Source: Candidatus Tityobacter terrigena
GTDB lineage: Bacteria > Vulcanimicrobiota > Vulcanimicrobiia > Vulcanimicrobiales > Vulcanimicrobiaceae
Length of the DNA stretch: 64,000 nucleotides
Assembly: GCA_003156715.1 (NCBI GenBank)
Contig: PMHO01000018.1
Location: 87,617 to 151,616 of the forward strand
Direction: 5' to 3'
Part shown: positions 25,128 through 35,252 of the stretch, piece after piece
Position numbering within the stretch: the stretch's first letter is position 1
How the letters are laid out: the number at the start of each line of letters is the position of its first letter
The notes under the pieces: model-generated
Seen by the model: only the letters and a program-made list of their open reading frames with translations
What the model was told of the DNA's origin: nothing
Database searches by the model: none
Position numbers and translations under genes: made by a program

Positions 25128-27113
25128 CTAAGCCTTGGCGAGCAGGCCCGAAGCGATTTTTGCAACGTTCTCGGCGGTGAAACCAAAAGCCGAGGCGAGC
25201 GCTGCCGCGGGCGCGGAGGCGCCGTAGTGATCGATCCCGATGGAGATGCCCTGCTCGCCGACCCAGCGTTCCCAGCCAAGCGTTGCTCCCGCCTCGATGG
25301 ACACGCGGGCGCGAACGCCCGGCGGCAACACCGTGTCGCGATACGCTTGCGGCTGCTGCGCGAACAGCTCCCACGACGGCATCGAGACGACGCGCGTCGT
25401 GGTTCCCTCCGCCTCGAGGCGTTGGGCCGCCTCGAGGGCGAGCGATACCTCAGACCCGGTCGCGATGAGGATCACGTCCGCAACGTGCGCGCCGTCTTTG
25501 AGGATGTATGCGCCGCGCCCAACGTCGGCTCGGCGGTCGCCCAGAAAGGGCAGTTTTTGGCGGGTCAGGACGAGCGCGACCGGACCGCGATGGTCGATGC
25601 TGAACTTCCAAGCCTCGAGCGTTTCGAGCGAATCGGCCGGTCGTATCGTCGTCATGTTGGGCGTGGCCCGCAGCGTCGCGAGCTGCTCGACCGGCTGGTG
25701 CGTCGGGCCGTCCTCTCCGAGGAAAAACGAGTCGTGGGTGAAGACGAAGATCACGCGCGATTTGTTCAGGGCGGCGAGCCGCACCGCCGGCTTCATGTAA
25801 TCGAGAAAGTTGAAGAAGGTGGCCGTGAACGGGAGCACGCCGCTATGGACGGAGAGACCGTTGGAGATCGCGCCCATCGCATGCTCGCGAACGCCGTAAT
25901 GGACGTTGCGGCCCGCGTACGAGCCGGGTTCGAAGTCGCCGGCGCCTTTCAAGTACGTCTTGGTCGAGGGATCGAGGTCGGCCGAGCCGCCGAAGAGCTC
26001 GGGCAACTCCCCTGCGATCGCGTTCATCACGACACCCCCGGCGTCGCGGGTTGCAACGCTGCCGTTCTGAGCATTGAAGGCAGGCCATGAGAGCTTCTCG
26101 GGAAGCCGTTCGTCGCGAATGCGCTCCAGCACAGCCGCCAGCTCGGGGTTCGCGCTCTTCCAGGCGGCATAGGTTGCGTTCCACGAAGCCTGGGTCGCGG
26201 CGCCCTTGCGCCCGACCTCGCGCCACCACGCCAACACGTCGTCGGGCACGAAGAAATCCGGCTCGGTGGGCCAGCCCAGCGCCTCTTTCGTCTTCCTGAC
26301 GTTGTCGGCGCCCAGCGGCTCGCCGTGGGCCGCAAAGGTGTTCGCGCGCGGCGAGCCATAGCCGATGATCGTCGACACGGCGATCAGCGATGGCCGTGGA
26401 TCCTGCTTGGCGGCGTTGATCGCGGCGTCGAGCGCTGCGACGTCGTTGCCGTCGTCGGCGGTCACGGACTGCGTGTGCCAACCATAGGCGTCATAGCGCG
26501 CCGCGACGTCTTCGGTAAAGGTCACGGCGGTGGGCGCCGCCAGCGACACGTGGTTGTTGTCGAAGAAGACGATCAGCTTGCCGAGTTGCAGGTGGCCGGC
26601 AAGCGAGGAAGCCTCGCCGGACACGCCTTCCATCAGATCGCCGTCGCTCGCTAGAGCGTAGGTGTAGTGGTCGACGATGCGCTGCTCGCGGTTGTAGACC
26701 GCCGCCAGATGCGCCTCGGCCATTGCCATGCCGACCGCGTTGGAGATGCCTTGGCCGAGCGGGCCGGTCGTGACCTCGATGCCCGGCGTGTGGTGCAGTT
26801 CCGGATGTCCGGGCGTCTTGCTCCCCAGCTGGCGGAAGTTCTTGAGGTCGTCCAGTCCCAGATCGTAGCCGGTTAAATACAGCAAGGAATAGATCAGCAT
26901 CGAGCCGTGCCCGGCGCTGAGGACAAAACGGTCGCGGTCAAACCACTTTGGGTCCGCCGGATTAAACTTGAGATGCCGCGTCCAGAGCGCGTACGCCATC
27001 GCGGCGGCACCGAGGGGCAGCCCCGGGTGTCCGGAGTTCGCCTTCTGAACGGCGTCGATGGAGAGGAAGCGGATGGCGTCGATGCGTTTTTCGTCGTCGG
27101 CCGTGTTCGGCAC
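25128..27113 (-). CDS. tkt: Transketolase
   Basis: 661 residues, the normal length. The start is the GTG at 27113, with GAGG eight bases upstream; the open frame goes further but without homology. Motifs: [12 protein letters not shown], the thiamine diphosphate motif ASDGDLMEG to FFDNN, the pyrimidine domain with [18 protein letters not shown] and [15 protein letters not shown], and a C-terminal domain. It moves two-carbon units between pentose and triose phosphates. It is the first gene of the minus-strand operon tkt, tal-pgi, gnd, zwf, opcA, pgl; the gap to tal-pgi is 28 bases. The divergent promoter region is shared with dapD. Confidence 0.95.
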   Translation of the reverse strand: MPNTADDEKRIDAIRFLSIDAVQKANSGHPGLPLGAAAMAYALWTRHLKFNPADPKWFDRDRFVLSAGHGSMLIYSLLYLTGYDLGLDDLKNFRQLGSKTPGHPELHHTPGIEVTTGPLGQGISNAVGMAMAEAHLAAVYNREQRIVDHYTYALASDGDLMEGVSGEASSLAGHLQLGKLIVFFDNNHVSLAAPTAVTFTEDVAARYDAYGWHTQSVTADDGNDVAALDAAINAAKQDPRPSLIAVSTIIGYGSPRANTFAAHGEPLGADNVRKTKEALGWPTEPDFFVPDDVLAWWREVGRKGAATQASWNATYAAWKSANPELAAVLERIRDERLPEKLSWPAFNAQNGSVATRDAGGVVMNAIAGELPELFGGSADLDPSTKTYLKGAGDFEPGSYAGRNVHYGVREHAMGAISNGLSVHSGVLPFTATFFNFLDYMKPAVRLAALNKSRVIFVFTHDSFFLGEDGPTHQPVEQLATLRATPNMTTIRPADSLETLEAWKFSIDHRGPVALVLTRQKLPFLGDRRADVGRGAYILKDGAHVADVILIATGSEVSLALEAAQRLEAEGTTTRVVSMPSWELFAQQPQAYRDTVLPPGVRARVSIEAGATLGWERWVGEQGISIGIDHYGASAPAAALASAFGFTAENVAKIASGLLAKA

Positions 27114-27154
27114 GTCATGTCCCTCGAAGAAGTTGGGGAGCCGTCCGTTCGCCG

Positions 27155-27174
27155 TCGGGAACTGCCATTCCCGA
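27155..27174. promoter_or_regulatory. Operator-like palindrome between tkt and dapD
   Basis: TCGGGAA (27155-27161), six bases, then TTCCCGA (27168-27174): a perfect 7-bp inverted repeat inside the 124-base divergent region that separates tkt and dapD. Its size and position suit a dimeric regulator. No matching -35/-10 boxes could be assigned with confidence. Confidence 0.4.
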
Positions 27175-27237
27175 GGGTGCGGGCGAAATCTCCAGTGCGG
27201 AGGTACCCCGCATTTTCCCCGGAAGGCGCCCGCCAAA

Positions 27238-28082
<845 letters not shown>

Positions 28083-28086
<4 letters not shown>

Positions 28087-29228
28087 ACCCGCTCGTCGAG
28101 AACGTCCCCGGGTCGTTGATTCGGGCGCTCCACGGCCGGCGCCGGCCGAGCTCGATCAATCTCGGGCTCGGCGAGCCCAGCTTGATGCCCGACGTCACGT
28201 ACTTCGAACGCGCCACGCGCTGGGTCGCCGAACACGGTTGCCGCTATTCGAGCAACATCGGACACGACGATCTGCGCGAAGCGATTGCGGCACACTATGC
28301 CTATCCGTCGCTCGACCTCCCGGAGAACGTCTGTATCATGAGCGGCTCGCAAGAGGCCGTTTACGTCACGATGAAGACGCTGCTCGACCCGGCCAAAGAT
28401 GAGGTGCTCCTGGTCGATCCGGCGTTCCCGGTCTACGTCAAGGTCGCACAGGTCGAGGGCATCGCGCTGCGGCGCGTGACGATGGGTCCCGCAACGGATT
28501 ACGCCTTCGACCCAGAAAGGATCCTCGCGGCGATCGGTCCCAAGACGCGAATGATCGTCCTGTGCTCGCCTTGCAATCCGACGGGGCGCGTCGTCTCCAA
28601 CGCTGTCGCCAAGAGGATCGCCGAAGGTCTGCTCGCCCGGTCCGGGCCGCCGATCTATCTCATGCACGACGAGATCTATCGCGAGCTCGTCTATACGCAC
28701 GACGTGGCGCAGTTCGGCAAACTGTACCCGTACACGATTGCGATCAACTCGCTTTCAAAGTCGAACGCGTTGACCGGCCTGCGTTTGGGCTGGGTCATCG
28801 CGCCGGGCGACGTGATGCCGCACATCGTGAAGATGCACGGCTGGACGACCTCGTGCGCCAGCACCTTCGCGCAACGGATCGCCTACGAGATCTTCGAGGC
28901 CGGCGATCTAGCCGGACACCGGCAATGGTACGCCGCGCAGCGCTCGGGCGCGCTCACCGCGGCGCGCGAGGCGGGCCTCGATTGCATCGATCCGGAGGGC
29001 GCCTTCTATTTGTGCATCAAGGTCGGCGCCGAGGACACGCTCGCCTTTGCCGAAGCGCTGATCGATGAGAGCGACGTGATCGCGATCCCCGGGCACATCT
29101 TTGCCTCGACCTTGCGCGGCTGGTTGCGCACGAGCTTCGTCGCACCATTGTCCGAGATCGGCGAGGGCTTCGCGCGGATCGCCCGTTTGGCGCAGGCGCG
29201 CGGACTGTTGTCGAGCCGCCCCGCCTGA
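28083..29228 (+). CDS. PLP aminotransferase, probably N-succinyldiaminopimelate aminotransferase (DapC-like)
   Basis: 381 residues of fold type I. Marks are the Asn in SPCNPTGR, HDEIYRELVY and the PLP-binding Lys in NSLSKSNALTGLRLGW, then an Arg for the substrate carboxylate in GWLRTSF. The start is a TTG at 28083 that overlaps the dapD stop as TTGA, with GGAG seven bases upstream; no in-frame ATG would keep the N-terminus. The direct link to dapD suggests that it transaminates the DapD product, although family I aminotransferases are hard to tell apart by sequence. Confidence 0.87.
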
Positions 29229-29247
29229 GGTTCGCACGTCGCGCAGC

Positions 29248-30645
29248 TCAGCCTTGCGCCGGGCCGATCCAGACGGTTTGAATGTTGACGAATTCTTTGA
29301 TCCCATAATGCGACAGCTCGCGCCCGTGGCCGCTGCGTTTGATGCCGCCGAACGGCAAGCGCGGGTCGGATGCGGTCATCCCGTTGATGAAGACGCCGCC
29401 CGATGCAAAACGAACGGCGAGCGCCTCGGCGCGCGCAACGTCGCGCGTCCATAGGTTTCCGCCCAGCCCGTACGTCGAATCGTTGGCGAGGGCGAGTGCA
29501 TGTTCGGCATCTTGGGCTTCGACGATGGCTGCCGCCGGGCCGAAGGTTTCCTCGCGAAACATCGGCATCGCTGCGGTCACGCCGCTGACGATCGTCGGCG
29601 CGTAGAAGAACCCCGGGCGCTCGAGGCGCCGGCCGCCGAGCTCGAGCGCCGCGCCGGCGCCGAGCGATTCGTCGACCTGGCGTTCGAGCGCGTCCCGCAG
29701 GTCGGCGCGTGCCAGCGGCCCGATCTGCGTCTGCGCATCCATCGGATCGCCGGCGCGCAAGCTGCGCGCCTGGGCCACGAACGCGTCGATGAACGCGCGA
29801 TACACGGGGCGTTCGACGATGAACCGCTTGGCCGCGATGCAGCTTTGCCCGGTGTTCTGAAAACGCGCGCGCAATGCGACCTTCGCCGCCGCTTCGAGGT
29901 CGGCGTCGGCGAGAACGATGAACGCATCCGAGCCGCCGAGCTCGAGAACGGTTTTCTTCAAATGCTTGCCGGCGGTCGCGGCGACGGCGGAGCCGGCCCC
30001 TTCGCTACCGGTCAAACTGACGGCCGCGACGCGTGGGTCGGCGACCACGTCCTGCATCGCGCTTCCGTCGACGACGAGCGTGGAGAAGACGCCTTCAGGA
30101 AGCTCGCAGGCGTTGAAGATGCGCTCGATCTCGAGCGCACACTCGGTCACGTTCGAGGCGTGCTTGAGGACCCCGACGTTGCCCGCCATCAGGGCCGGGG
30201 CGGCGAAGCGGAAGACTTGCCAGAACGGAAAGTTCCACGGCATGATCGCCAGAATCACACCGAGCGGCCGAAAGGCCACGTAGCTGCGCGCGGCGTTGCT
30301 GTCGGCGCGTTCGTCGGCTAAGAACGAGCCGGCGTGCGCCGCGAAGTAGTCGCATGCGCCGGCACACTTCTCGACCTCGGCCTCCGCCTCGGCGATGGGT
30401 TTACCCATCTCGCGCGTCGCAATGGCGGCGATGGCGGCCTTCTCGCGCCGCAGGTGAGCGCCTACCCGCTCGAGCGCCGCCCTGCGCCGTTCGAAGCCAA
30501 ACGCGCGCCACGCCGGGAATGCCGCCGCGGCGCGGGCGAGCACGGCGTCGAGGCGTGCCGGCGAGTACGGCTCGTACGATGCCAATCGATCCCCGGTCGC
30601 CGGGTTGACGGTTACGATCGAACGGCTGGGAGCGGAAACGGCCAC
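29248..30645 (-). CDS. NAD(P)-dependent aldehyde dehydrogenase, succinate-semialdehyde type
   Basis: 465 residues. Motifs of the ALDH superfamily: MPWNFPFWQVFRF (Asn for oxyanion), SLTGSEGAG (nucleotide binding), the general base Glu in LELGGSDAF and the catalytic Cys in NTGQSCIAAKR, then EETFGPAAAI. The length and the NTGQSCIAAKR segment point to the GabD/SSADH group, but other aldehydes are possible. It is cytoplasmic. It is the third gene of a minus-strand run after radA and ftcD with a 40-base gap; ftcD and this enzyme might both serve amino-acid breakdown, which is inference. Confidence 0.88.
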   Translation of the reverse strand: MAVSAPSRSIVTVNPATGDRLASYEPYSPARLDAVLARAAAAFPAWRAFGFERRRAALERVGAHLRREKAAIAAIATREMGKPIAEAEAEVEKCAGACDYFAAHAGSFLADERADSNAARSYVAFRPLGVILAIMPWNFPFWQVFRFAAPALMAGNVGVLKHASNVTECALEIERIFNACELPEGVFSTLVVDGSAMQDVVADPRVAAVSLTGSEGAGSAVAATAGKHLKKTVLELGGSDAFIVLADADLEAAAKVALRARFQNTGQSCIAAKRFIVERPVYRAFIDAFVAQARSLRAGDPMDAQTQIGPLARADLRDALERQVDESLGAGAALELGGRRLERPGFFYAPTIVSGVTAAMPMFREETFGPAAAIVEAQDAEHALALANDSTYGLGGNLWTRDVARAEALAVRFASGGVFINGMTASDPRLPFGGIKRSGHGRELSHYGIKEFVNIQTVWIGPAQG

Positions 30646-30685
30646 GTTGGGTTCCTCTTACGGCGAAGGAGCTTCTTGCGAATCC

Positions 30686-31591
30686 TTATTCCACCAGCGC
30701 CCGCTCTTTAGGCGCCGAATCGGCGACGAAATCGGCGGCGGCTAGGCCTTCCGAAGCGACGCCGAGCGCGTGGGCTGCGACCGCGCTCAGGGCGCTACGT
30801 GGAACGAGACCAATCAGTTCGGATGAGAGGGTGTTGACCCCGTAGCGCGCCGCACTGCGCCGCACAAGCTCGAAGACGCGGTAGAGCGGCGTCCCGGCGA
30901 CGTCGGTCAGATTGCACGAGATCTGCACCCGTCCCATGTCGAGCGCCACGCCGAGGACGCGCAGCGTGCGCAGTCCGCCATCGCGCTCGCGCAGGTTGCG
31001 CGCGATCGTGCGGGCCAGGCGCACGTCGCCGGTCCCCAGGACGACGTTGTAGGCCACCAAGACGTTGCGCGCGCCGACGGCGGTGGCGCCGGCGCTCGGG
31101 TGCGTGAAGACGTCGCCGACATCCGGACGGCCCGTGCGGTGCGCGCGCTCGACCAGACCCTCGAACTCGCCGGCGCGAACGTCGGCTAGCAGGCGCCGCC
31201 TTTCGCTGGTTGCGGCCGCACCATAGAGAAAGCACGGGACGCCGGTGCGCTGCCAGATGCGCGCGGCGGCTTCGCGGGCGAGCGCGACCGCATCGTCCAT
31301 CGTCGCACCCGCCAGCGGAACGAACGGCAAGACGTCGAGCGCGCCGATGCGCGGGTGCGCGCCGCGATGCGTGCGCAAGTCGATGCGCTGCGCGGTAACC
31401 TCGGCCAGCGCAACGGCAGCCGCAAGCACCTGACTGCGTTCACCGAAAAAGGTAAAGACGCTACGGTGATGGATCGAGTCGCTCGTGCGGTGGGCAAGGG
31501 TCGCGCCGGCATCGGCGATCGCCCGGGCGCACGCCTCGAGCGTCGCGTCGTCACGCCCTTCGGAAACGTTGGGAACGCACTCGAAAAGCAC
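30686..31591 (-). CDS. ftcD: Glutamate formimidoyltransferase
   Basis: 301 residues, the size of the stand-alone transferase without the cyclodeaminase part. Motifs: ECVPNVSEGRD at the N-terminus, HHRSVFTFFG, and GAHPRIGALDVLPFVPL with the catalytic His. It moves the formimino group between N-formiminoglutamate and tetrahydrofolate, usually in histidine breakdown; no hut genes are in the window. The start is a GTG at 31591, three bases after the radA stop, with a purine-rich GGGATAGG upstream, so the two genes are cotranscribed. Confidence 0.9.
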   Translation of the reverse strand: MLFECVPNVSEGRDDATLEACARAIADAGATLAHRTSDSIHHRSVFTFFGERSQVLAAAVALAEVTAQRIDLRTHRGAHPRIGALDVLPFVPLAGATMDDAVALAREAAARIWQRTGVPCFLYGAAATSERRRLLADVRAGEFEGLVERAHRTGRPDVGDVFTHPSAGATAVGARNVLVAYNVVLGTGDVRLARTIARNLRERDGGLRTLRVLGVALDMGRVQISCNLTDVAGTPLYRVFELVRRSAARYGVNTLSSELIGLVPRSALSAVAAHALGVASEGLAAADFVADSAPKERALVE

Positions 31592-31594
31592 GAC

Positions 31595-32956
31595 CTATCC
31601 CAATAGCTCGGCGACGGCGGTCGCAATGTCGCGCACCGTGAGGACGGTCTCGGAGTCGACCGGACCGGCGGCATGCGGGGCGACGATTCGGGTGAAGCCG
31701 AGTTTGCGCGCTTCGGCGATGCGGCGAGCGCGCGCCGAAACCGGGCGAACTTCGCCCGAAAGCCCGAGCTCACCGAACGCGACCGTCGCCGCGGGGAGCG
31801 CAACGCCGCGAAATGCGGAGGCGACGGCAAGCGCAATGCCGAGGTCGGTCGCGGGCTCTGCAACGCGCAGGCCGCCGGCAACCGAAGCGTAGACGTCGTG
31901 CGCGCCGATGTGCATCCCGGCGTGACGTTCTAGGACCGCAAGGATCATGCCCAGACGGGCGCGGTCCAGGTTGGCCGCCAAGCGTTGCGGCGTGCCGTAG
32001 CTCGGTTCGCCCACGAGAGCTTGAATCTCGAGCAGAACGGGGCGCGACCCGGCGATGCCGGCGACGACGCACGAGCCGGCGGGACGGGCCCCGCCGGCGT
32101 CAGGGCGGGCCAAGAAAAGCTGCGAGGGATTGCGCACCTCGTGCAGACCTCGCTCGTCGAGCGCGAGCACGCAGATTTCGTCGACGCTGCCGAAGCGGTT
32201 TTTGACGGCGCGCACGATGCGATGTTCGGTGCCGCCGTCGCCCTCAAAGTAGAGCACGGTGTCGACGATGTGCTCGAGCAGGCGCGGACCCGCAATGCTT
32301 CCGTCCTTGGTCACGTGTCCGATGAGAAACGTCGCGCAGTCGGTGCGTTTGGCGAACGCGGTGAGCGCCGCAGCGCAGTCGCGAACCTGCGCGATGCTGC
32401 CGGCCGGCGACTCGAGTTCGGGCAGCGCCATCGTTTGAATCGAATCGATGACCAGCGCCGCGGGATGAAGGCGCTCGGCGCCATCGAGGATCGTGCGCAG
32501 GTTCGTTTCGGCGAACAGGAGCAACTCGTCGCAGGCCCCGAGCCTGACCGCGCGCAGCTTGGTTTGCGCCGCGGATTCCTCGCCGCAGACGTAGACGACC
32601 GGGCCGCCGCCCGAACGGCTGAGCTGGGCCGCGACCTGGAGCAGGAGGGTCGACTTCCCCGAGCCGGGCGGCCCACCCAGCAGCACCAGGCTTCCCGGCA
32701 CGATCCCGCCGCCGAGGAGGCGGTCGAACTCGGCCATTCCGCTCGATGTGCGAACGAGCCGCGGCCCCGCAACGTCGGCTAGCCGAACCGGGGCGCCGGC
32801 CGGGCCGGCGGCGTGGACGTCGCGACGCCGCGTATCGAGTGCGACCGGGGCTTCGGCAAAGGTATTCCACGCGTCGCACGCCGGGCAGCGCCCGAGCCAG
32901 CGGGCCGATTCGTGCCCGCAGGCCGAACAGAAGAAGAGCGTGCGCGATTTGGCCAC
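31595..32956 (-). CDS. radA: DNA repair protein RadA (Sms)
   Basis: 453 residues. The N-terminal zinc finger is FFCSACGHESARWLGRCPAC. Then the RecA-like ATPase follows with Walker A GGPPGSGKST, the RadA-specific KNRFG motif (VKNRFGS) and a C-terminal Lon-protease-like domain (GGLRVAEPATDLGIALAVAS). The family promotes branch migration in recombination. The start is the GTG at 32956, directly before the zinc finger; no good Shine-Dalgarno site is visible. In Bacillota radA lies near yacL, which here is 13 kb away. Confidence 0.93.
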   Translation of the reverse strand: MAKSRTLFFCSACGHESARWLGRCPACDAWNTFAEAPVALDTRRRDVHAAGPAGAPVRLADVAGPRLVRTSSGMAEFDRLLGGGIVPGSLVLLGGPPGSGKSTLLLQVAAQLSRSGGGPVVYVCGEESAAQTKLRAVRLGACDELLLFAETNLRTILDGAERLHPAALVIDSIQTMALPELESPAGSIAQVRDCAAALTAFAKRTDCATFLIGHVTKDGSIAGPRLLEHIVDTVLYFEGDGGTEHRIVRAVKNRFGSVDEICVLALDERGLHEVRNPSQLFLARPDAGGARPAGSCVVAGIAGSRPVLLEIQALVGEPSYGTPQRLAANLDRARLGMILAVLERHAGMHIGAHDVYASVAGGLRVAEPATDLGIALAVASAFRGVALPAATVAFGELGLSGEVRPVSARARRIAEARKLGFTRIVAPHAAGPVDSETVLTVRDIATAVAELLG

Positions 32957-33072
32957 TGGCTTGCGCGGTTCGCGACGCCCGGCGCGAGGCCCGCGCGCGA
33001 CGCCTAGCGAGGCCGGGCAGCCCGGCCGTCCAAGGGGGCGGAGCGCGCCCCGCGAACGGTCCGGCGTCGACG

Positions 33073-33765
33073 ATGGCAAGCTTCGCGCACGTGGCAATCG
33101 ACGGACCGGCTGGCAGCGGAAAGACCACGGTGGCGCGCCGCTTGTCGGAGCGGCTGGGCATCCTCTACCTCGACACCGGGGCGATGTATCGAGCGGTGGC
33201 CCTTCTGGCACTGCGGGCCGGGGTCGCGGTCGACGATGAGGGGGCGGTGCTCCGCTTGGCTCGAGCCCATCCCGTCGACATTCGTTTGGGGGGCGCCACG
33301 CCGCTCGGTTTCCGCGTCTTCGCGGGGGACGAGGAGCTGGGAACGGAGCTCTACGGCAACGGCGTTTCGACGGTGGTTTCCGTGGTTGCCGCGCATCCCT
33401 TGGTCCGCGAGCTCATGGTCGCCCGGCAGCGGTCGATCGCAACGCTAGGACCGGTCGTGATGGCCGGTCGCGATATTGGCACGATCGTGCTTCCCGACGC
33501 GCCCGTGAAGGTGTTTCTGACGGCATCCGTCGATGCGCGGGTACGGCGCCGGCGAATGGAACTGGCAGAACGTGGCGTGGCCATCGACGAAAGCGAGTTG
33601 ACCGCCCAGATGCTGGAGCGCGACCGGCTCGACCGCGAGCGGCCCGTCGCTCCCCTGCGGCCGGCGCCCGGAGCGCACCTGATCGACTCGACCGACCTTT
33701 CGATCGACCAAGTGGTGGACGCAATCGCCGGCTTGGCCACGCATCCAGCCGCGCCCGGCCGTTGA
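33073..33765 (+). CDS. cmk: Cytidylate kinase
   Basis: 230 residues, the usual length. P-loop GPAGSGKTTVARRL near residues 11-24; then YLDTGAMYRA (nucleoside monophosphate binding), VMAGRDIGTIVLPDA, and the lid segment RRRRMELAERG. It phosphorylates CMP and dCMP. It heads the run cmk-plsC-ispH-polyprenyl synthetase-GT-C, an order (cmk-plsC-ispH) also common in Clostridia. It is divergent from radA. Confidence 0.94.
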   Translation: MASFAHVAIDGPAGSGKTTVARRLSERLGILYLDTGAMYRAVALLALRAGVAVDDEGAVLRLARAHPVDIRLGGATPLGFRVFAGDEELGTELYGNGVSTVVSVVAAHPLVRELMVARQRSIATLGPVVMAGRDIGTIVLPDAPVKVFLTASVDARVRRRRMELAERGVAIDESELTAQMLERDRLDRERPVAPLRPAPGAHLIDSTDLSIDQVVDAIAGLATHPAAPGR

Positions 33766-34349
33766 CGTTTTACGGCTTCGCACGCGGCGTCGTCAAAGCA
33801 GCCCTGCGTGCATTCTGGCGCTTTCGGGTGGTGGGCGCCGAGCGGGTGCCGCCGGCGGGACCGCTGATCGTTGCCGCCAACCACGTTTCCTACTTCGATC
33901 CGCCCGCCCTCGGCTGCGCCCTGCCGCGGCCGCTTCACTACATGGCCAAGCAGCAGCTGTTCGCGATGGGCATACTCGGGCGCCTGATCGGTGCGCTCAA
34001 TGCGTTTCCGGTCGACCGCTCGCGCGGCGACGTGGCGGCCATCAAGCGGGCCGTGGAGGTCCTGCGCGGAGGGGCAGCGGTCGGAATCTTCCCCGAGGGT
34101 ACAAGGAACAAGGATGGCAACGTTCGCCCGCAAGCGGGAATCGCGCTGCTGCACTACCTCTCCGGGGCCCCGATCCTTCCGGCCTACATCGCGGGGACCG
34201 CCCGTGCCCGCCGGTTCGCCCAAATCTCGGTTACGTTCGGCGAACCCGTGCGTTTTACGGATGGGCAGAAAGCGAGCCGCGAGGACTTGGCGAAATGGAC
34301 GGACGACATCATGGAGCGCATCTTCGCGCTCGGGGAGACGCTAGGTTGA
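33762..34349 (+). CDS. plsC: 1-acyl-sn-glycerol-3-phosphate acyltransferase (PlsC family)
   Basis: 195 residues. The acyltransferase motifs are NHVSYFDPP (NHxxxxD), then FPVDRSRGD, and FPEGTRNKDG (acceptor binding), with a Pro-containing IAGTARARRF region after. The protein is short and at the membrane surface with one hydrophobic N-terminal stretch. It makes phosphatidic acid from lysophosphatidic acid; PlsX encoded at 43.4 kb supplies acyl phosphate to the first step. It starts with TTG at 33762 overlapping the cmk stop (TTGA). Confidence 0.9.
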   Translation: MTFYGFARGVVKAALRAFWRFRVVGAERVPPAGPLIVAANHVSYFDPPALGCALPRPLHYMAKQQLFAMGILGRLIGALNAFPVDRSRGDVAAIKRAVEVLRGGAAVGIFPEGTRNKDGNVRPQAGIALLHYLSGAPILPAYIAGTARARRFAQISVTFGEPVRFTDGQKASREDLAKWTDDIMERIFALGETLG

Positions 34350-35188
34350 TCATCAAGAAAGCCAAGACGCAGGGGTTCTGCTTCGGGGTCGCCATCACGC
34401 TGAAGAAGGCTGAGGAGACCGTTGCTGCCCACGAGCATGTCACGACGCTTGGCCACATCGTCCACAACCCGCAGATGGTCGCCTCCTTCGAGGAAAAGGG
34501 AATGCGCAATGCTGCCTCGGTCGACGAGGTCGACGCCGGGACGCTGTTCGTGCGGGCCCACGGGCTGCCGGTCGAGGTCTTCGAAAAGGCCGGCGCCAAG
34601 GGCCTGACGGTCGTCGACGCGACCTGTCCGATGGTCACGAAGATCCACGTGCAGGCCGAGAAGCTGCGGGCCGACGGCTACAAGATCGTCGTCGTCGGCG
34701 ATCCGCACCATCCCGAGGTCAAGGGGACGCTCTCGCACGTGCCGGGCGCGTGGTGCATTCAAACGCCGCAGGACGTCGACAAGCTCCCCCGCGCCAGCCG
34801 CGTCGGCGTGGTCGTGCAGTCGACCTGGTCCGGTTCGGGCTTCGGCGAGATCGTGCAGAAACTCAGCTCCAAGTACTACGAGGTGCGGGCCGTCAATACG
34901 ATCTGCACGGACACGCACAACCGCCAGTCCGAGGCCGGCCAACTGGCTGAAGAAGTCGAAGTGATGGTCGTCGTCGGCGGCAAAACGTCGGCCAATACCA
35001 AGCACCTTGCCGAGCTTGCCGCGGCCCGCGGCGCCCGCTCGCACCATATCGAAGGCCCCGACGAGTTGCAGCCCGCTTGGTTTGACGGAGTCGAGGTCGC
35101 GGGACTGATGTCGGGCGCCTCCACGCCGGGGTGGCTCGTGGATCAGGTCGAGGAAAAAATGGAGGCACTAAGCCGTCGAGCTAGCTGA
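34346..35188 (+). CDS. ispH: 4-hydroxy-3-methylbut-2-enyl diphosphate reductase
   Basis: 280 residues from TTG 34346, which overlaps the plsC stop as TTGA with GGGGAG about nine bases upstream. The three Cys ligands of the iron-sulfur cluster are in GFCFGV, ATCPMV and NTICTDTHNRQ. Further residues are HNPQ, RAHG and SGASTPGWLV. It catalyses the last step of the MEP pathway to IPP and DMAPP. IspD and IspF of the same pathway are encoded at 46.7-47.9 kb. The following polyprenyl synthetase is a user of its products. Confidence 0.95.
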   Translation: MIIKKAKTQGFCFGVAITLKKAEETVAAHEHVTTLGHIVHNPQMVASFEEKGMRNAASVDEVDAGTLFVRAHGLPVEVFEKAGAKGLTVVDATCPMVTKIHVQAEKLRADGYKIVVVGDPHHPEVKGTLSHVPGAWCIQTPQDVDKLPRASRVGVVVQSTWSGSGFGEIVQKLSSKYYEVRAVNTICTDTHNRQSEAGQLAEEVEVMVVVGGKTSANTKHLAELAAARGARSHHIEGPDELQPAWFDGVEVAGLMSGASTPGWLVDQVEEKMEALSRRAS

Positions 35189-35252
35189 GGTCATCGAGGC
35201 CCATCTCGCGCGAACGATCGAGCGCTACCGCGGATCATCCCCGATATACGAG

